DNA of 8,095 nucleotides from Flammeovirgaceae bacterium (lineage in GTDB: Bacteria; Bacteroidota; Bacteroidia; Cytophagales; Cyclobacteriaceae). Both the position numbers and the translations under genes were made by a program. How positions within the stretch are numbered: position 1 is the first letter of the stretch; the number at the start of each line of letters is the position of its first letter. Below are positions 6,078 through 8,095 of the stretch, piece by piece. The DNA lies in contig QIDJ01000372.1 in the NCBI GenBank assembly GCA_003228395.1, positions 1 through 8,095 of the forward strand, read 5' to 3'. Below the pieces are notes generated by a model. It was not told the origin of the DNA. It saw only the letters and a list, made by a program, of their open reading frames with translations, and ran no database searches.

Positions 6078-6796
6078 AAACATATACCGAAAATCCAACT
6101 GATATAACTGCCGTACAGAAGGTGTTATCTGACATTACCCTTTCATATTACGATGATTTTGCAAAGTACAAAAGTCGTTCACCTTTGTTGCGCCTTCGCG
6201 AAGTGCTTGGCTCTGTTGTAAAACAAGCCGGGGGAAAATATATCTATTCCAAAGCAGGAACATTATCTAATCCGTCCCAGGCGAAAGAAGCGCTTGATCT
6301 GCTCGAAATGGCAGGCCTTGTACATAAAGTATATCATACGTCGGGACAGGGACTTCCATTAGGTGCTGAGGCCAATTATAAAAAATTTAAAGCACTATTG
6401 ATTGATACGGGAATTTTCCAGCAGAGTGCCGGGTTAAAGCTGTTTGATTATCTGCTTGCAAAAAATATTGACATGCTTAATAAAGGAAATATTGCCGAAC
6501 TATTTACAGGGCTGGAAATGATAAAGTACGCTGACGTCCATGAAAGGAGGCAGTTATTTTATTGGCATCGGGAAAAGAGGGGGAGCAACGCCGAAATTGA
6601 CTATTTAATTGAGCAGGAAAGCAATATAGTACCTGTCGAAGTAAAATCAGGATGAAGCGGAAAGATGCAAAGTATGAATCTTTTTCTAACTGAACGAAAC
6701 GGGAAAAAAGGTATCAGGATATCTCTCGAAAATTTTTCACGATATGACAAGATTGAAGTAGTGCCTTTATACGCAATTTCAAACTTATATAATTGA
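6056..6796 (+). pseudogene. Truncated DUF4143-type ATPase, C-terminal part
   Basis: The frame opens at GGMPEVV, an internal motif of AAA_14/DUF4143 ATPases that normally follows the ATPase domain. The Walker A and B half, roughly the first 190 residues of such a protein, is absent; dinB occupies that place. A winged-helix-like region and the DUF4143 domain follow, with GLEMIKYAD, FYWHREKRGSNAEIDYLIE and VPVEVKSG, the last two holding a PD-(D/E)XK-like core. An in-frame TGA at 6653-6655 interrupts it, after which the same frame stays open and protein-like (SGKMQSMNLFLTERN to PLYAISNLYN) until TGA at 6794-6796. A 197-residue product from the ATG at 6062 could be made, but it would lack nucleotide binding. 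The missing ATPase half plus the internal stop argue for a dead gene. Confidence 0.85.
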
Positions 6797-6839
6797 TATA
6801 ATAGATCTCATCATTCTAAATAAGGGGTTAATGGCAACT

Positions 6840-6857
6840 TGACTTGAGTTTAAGTCA
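6840..6857. repeat. Hairpin repeat copy 1, TGACTT-N6-AAGTCA
   Basis: Inverted repeat TGACTT, six bases, AAGTCA, followed by TTTTAT. It lies between the convergent ATPase pseudogene and ATPase gene, 33 bases before a second copy. It could act as a weak bidirectional terminator, although the stem is short and AT-rich, or as an operator or element-boundary sequence. Confidence 0.45.
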
Positions 6858-6871
6858 TTTTATTTGTGTTT

Positions 6872-6891
6872 TTGACTTATCAAAAAGTCAA
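6872..6891. repeat. Hairpin repeat copy 2, TTGACTT-N6-AAGTCAA
   Basis: A perfect seven-base inverted repeat with a six-base centre, again followed by TTTTAT, as in copy 1. On the minus strand it begins 24 bases after the ATPase stop codon and is followed by an A-rich, not T-rich, run, so it is not a textbook terminator for that gene. The shared arms and flank suggest duplication of one unit. Confidence 0.5.
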
Positions 6892-6915
6892 TTTTATGGA
6901 TATTTTGTATTCCGG

Positions 6916-8095
6916 CTAATATAAAAATCCAAATAACCATAGCGGTATTATATTGCCCGCCCCATACTCAATATCATCTTTAACAATATATGAATTTGGA
7001 ATACCTCTAATCTGCTTTTTAGTTTTATTTACTCCGCCAATTTCAAATGTAAACTTATCATTTACTAAAAAATCGCCCTTATCCGAAAGGTTTACCTTAT
7101 GTAAAACATTGAGCTGGTTATAAAAGAAGGTTTCCCGAATATTACCGATGTTAACATTACTGTTTCCGATTGCAGCTATTAAATTGCTGTTGTTCAGATA
7201 AATTTTTTCAGGCTTGGTCAAAACTGAAATACCTTTATTAGACTTATTTACCAAACTAATAAGCCTTGCCTTATCAATATAGGTTAAAGCTTTTAATAAA
7301 CTCGGTCTTGAAATTTGTATTCTTTCGGCAAGTTTGCTGATATTAGGCGTAAAAGGCACACTCGTGGCGATAGCATACAGTAATTTTTTAATCTTGGTAA
7401 CCTGATTAAAATCTATGTTCTCCACAGCAAGAATATCCACTTCGATTACAAGGTTTATTATGTTTATTAATTTCTGTTGAAATTCTTCAATACCTTCATT
7501 AAAAAAGGGGTATGCACCATATTTGTTATATTTTGTAAAAGCTGGAATCGGCTTTACTTTTTCAACGATTTGAGTTGATAGTTCCAAATGGTTGGCAAGA
7601 ATCTCATCCAGTGTGTATGAAGGGAATCTCAGATTAATTGACAATTCTAAAAATTCACGGAGGGACATTTCCGGTAATAAATAACTTACCGCCCTTCGGG
7701 ACAGATCTGATTCTGATTTGTAAATTTCAAGAATCGACGAACTTGTAAATACAACTTTTAAATCAGGGTGATTATCATAAATCAACTTTATTTCTCTTGA
7801 CCAATTAGGGTATTTGTGTACTTCATCAAGGAATAAATACTTTCCTCCATTTAATGAAAACTTTTTTGCCAGGTCTATCAAATTATTTTCCAGGAAAAAC
7901 AATTCGTCCATAGATACATACAAAACTTCTTCCAAATTGTGAAGGTTTTGTTTGATATACTGTAGAATAAGAGTGGTTTTACCCGATCCCCTGGCTCCCT
8001 TTATTGCTATCAATCGGTTATCCCACTTAATTTTATTAATCAAAAATCGCGAAAATCCGGTTTTTACCCTTTGAATATTTGAAATTGACGAATAG
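6916..8095 (-). CDS. AAA ATPase with DUF4143-like C-terminus, 5' end outside window
   Basis: This P-loop ATPase resembles AAA_14/DUF4143 proteins of unknown cellular role that are common in Bacteroidota accessory DNA. The frame runs open to the window edge (392 visible residues), and the upstream residues (RVKTGFSRFLINKIKWDNRLIAI) fit the family, so an apparent TTG start at 8043 is internal. Counting from that TTG: Walker A GARGSGKTT at 16-24, Walker B YLFLDE at 69-74, the conserved SRRAVSYLLPEMSLREF at 115-131, a winged helix at about 225-268 (ISKLAERIQISRPSLLKAL), and the C-terminal domain at 279-375 with IRETFFYNQL and FEIGGVNKTKKQI, a nuclease-like but possibly inactive core. It appears intact to its TAA and is visibly more AT-rich than dinB and the feo genes, suggesting transfer. 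It differs clearly from the pseudogene it faces. Confidence 0.85.
   Translation of the reverse strand, partial: YSSISNIQRVKTGFSRFLINKIKWDNRLIAIKGARGSGKTTLILQYIKQNLHNLEEVLYVSMDELFFLENNLIDLAKKFSLNGGKYLFLDEVHKYPNWSREIKLIYDNHPDLKVVFTSSSILEIYKSESDLSRRAVSYLLPEMSLREFLELSINLRFPSYTLDEILANHLELSTQIVEKVKPIPAFTKYNKYGAYPFFNEGIEEFQQKLINIINLVIEVDILAVENIDFNQVTKIKKLLYAIATSVPFTPNISKLAERIQISRPSLLKALTYIDKARLISLVNKSNKGISVLTKPEKIYLNNSNLIAAIGNSNVNIGNIRETFFYNQLNVLHKVNLSDKGDFLVNDKFTFEIGGVNKTKKQIRGIPNSYIVKDDIEYGAGNIIPLWLFGFLY

Noticed and set aside
6062..6655. A complete 197-residue gene after dinB
   Set aside because: Its first ATG is an internal GGMPEVV motif of DUF4143 ATPases, and homologous sequence continues past its stop; it is a truncated pseudogene.

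Overview
The window most likely comes from a member of the Bacteroidota. The evidence is a TATCTTTG element matching the TAnnTTTG -7 promoter consensus of that phylum, near absence of strong Shine-Dalgarno sequences, a short dispersed GTCATCCTGAGCG/GCGAAGGATCT-type repeat, and ATPases of the AAA_14/DUF4143 type. No rRNA, tRNA, CRISPR array or complete insertion sequence was seen.

Left half (87-4067, minus strand): a four-gene ferrous-iron uptake operon. Reading from its promoter at about 4036-4067, the order is a soluble DtxR/MntR-family regulator (4008-3349); an unusual membrane-anchored protein joining a DtxR-like metal-sensing core to two FeoA/SH3-like domains (3336-2299); the FeoB GTPase domain as its own protein (2321-1506); and the FeoB membrane permease as its own protein (1505-87). 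Gaps are 12 bases, a 23-base overlap and 0 bases, so the genes are almost certainly co-transcribed. A perfect 8-6-8 palindrome touches the -7 box, which suggests metal-dependent repression of the operon by its first gene. The two FeoB halves are in the same frame, separated only by one TAG followed at once by ATG.

Middle (4068-4916): a mostly non-coding stretch. It holds an open, start-less 68-codon frame that may be a gene remnant, an 81-bp imperfect inverted-repeat element, a possible small minus-strand gene (4775-4515), and an AT-rich divergent control region. That region has two copies of the 15-bp palindrome ACTAA-N5-TTAGT, 62 bp apart, in front of dinB. A third copy lies at the extreme left edge (3-17), hinting at a wider regulon, perhaps a DNA-damage one.

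Right part (4917-8095): dinB encodes an apparently active Y-family DNA polymerase IV. Its last codons run out of frame into the middle of an N-terminally deleted DUF4143 ATPase (about 6056-6796), which also carries an internal TGA. This marks a deletion or insertion junction. After a short gap holding two near-identical TGACTT-N6-AAGTCA hairpins, a second, more AT-rich AAA ATPase gene reads in on the minus strand. Its 5' end lies beyond the window.

The feo operon works as one unit of metal sensing, modulation, GTPase and channel. dinB belongs to a separately controlled DNA-damage tolerance function. The ATPase pieces look like accessory or horizontally moved DNA next to it.
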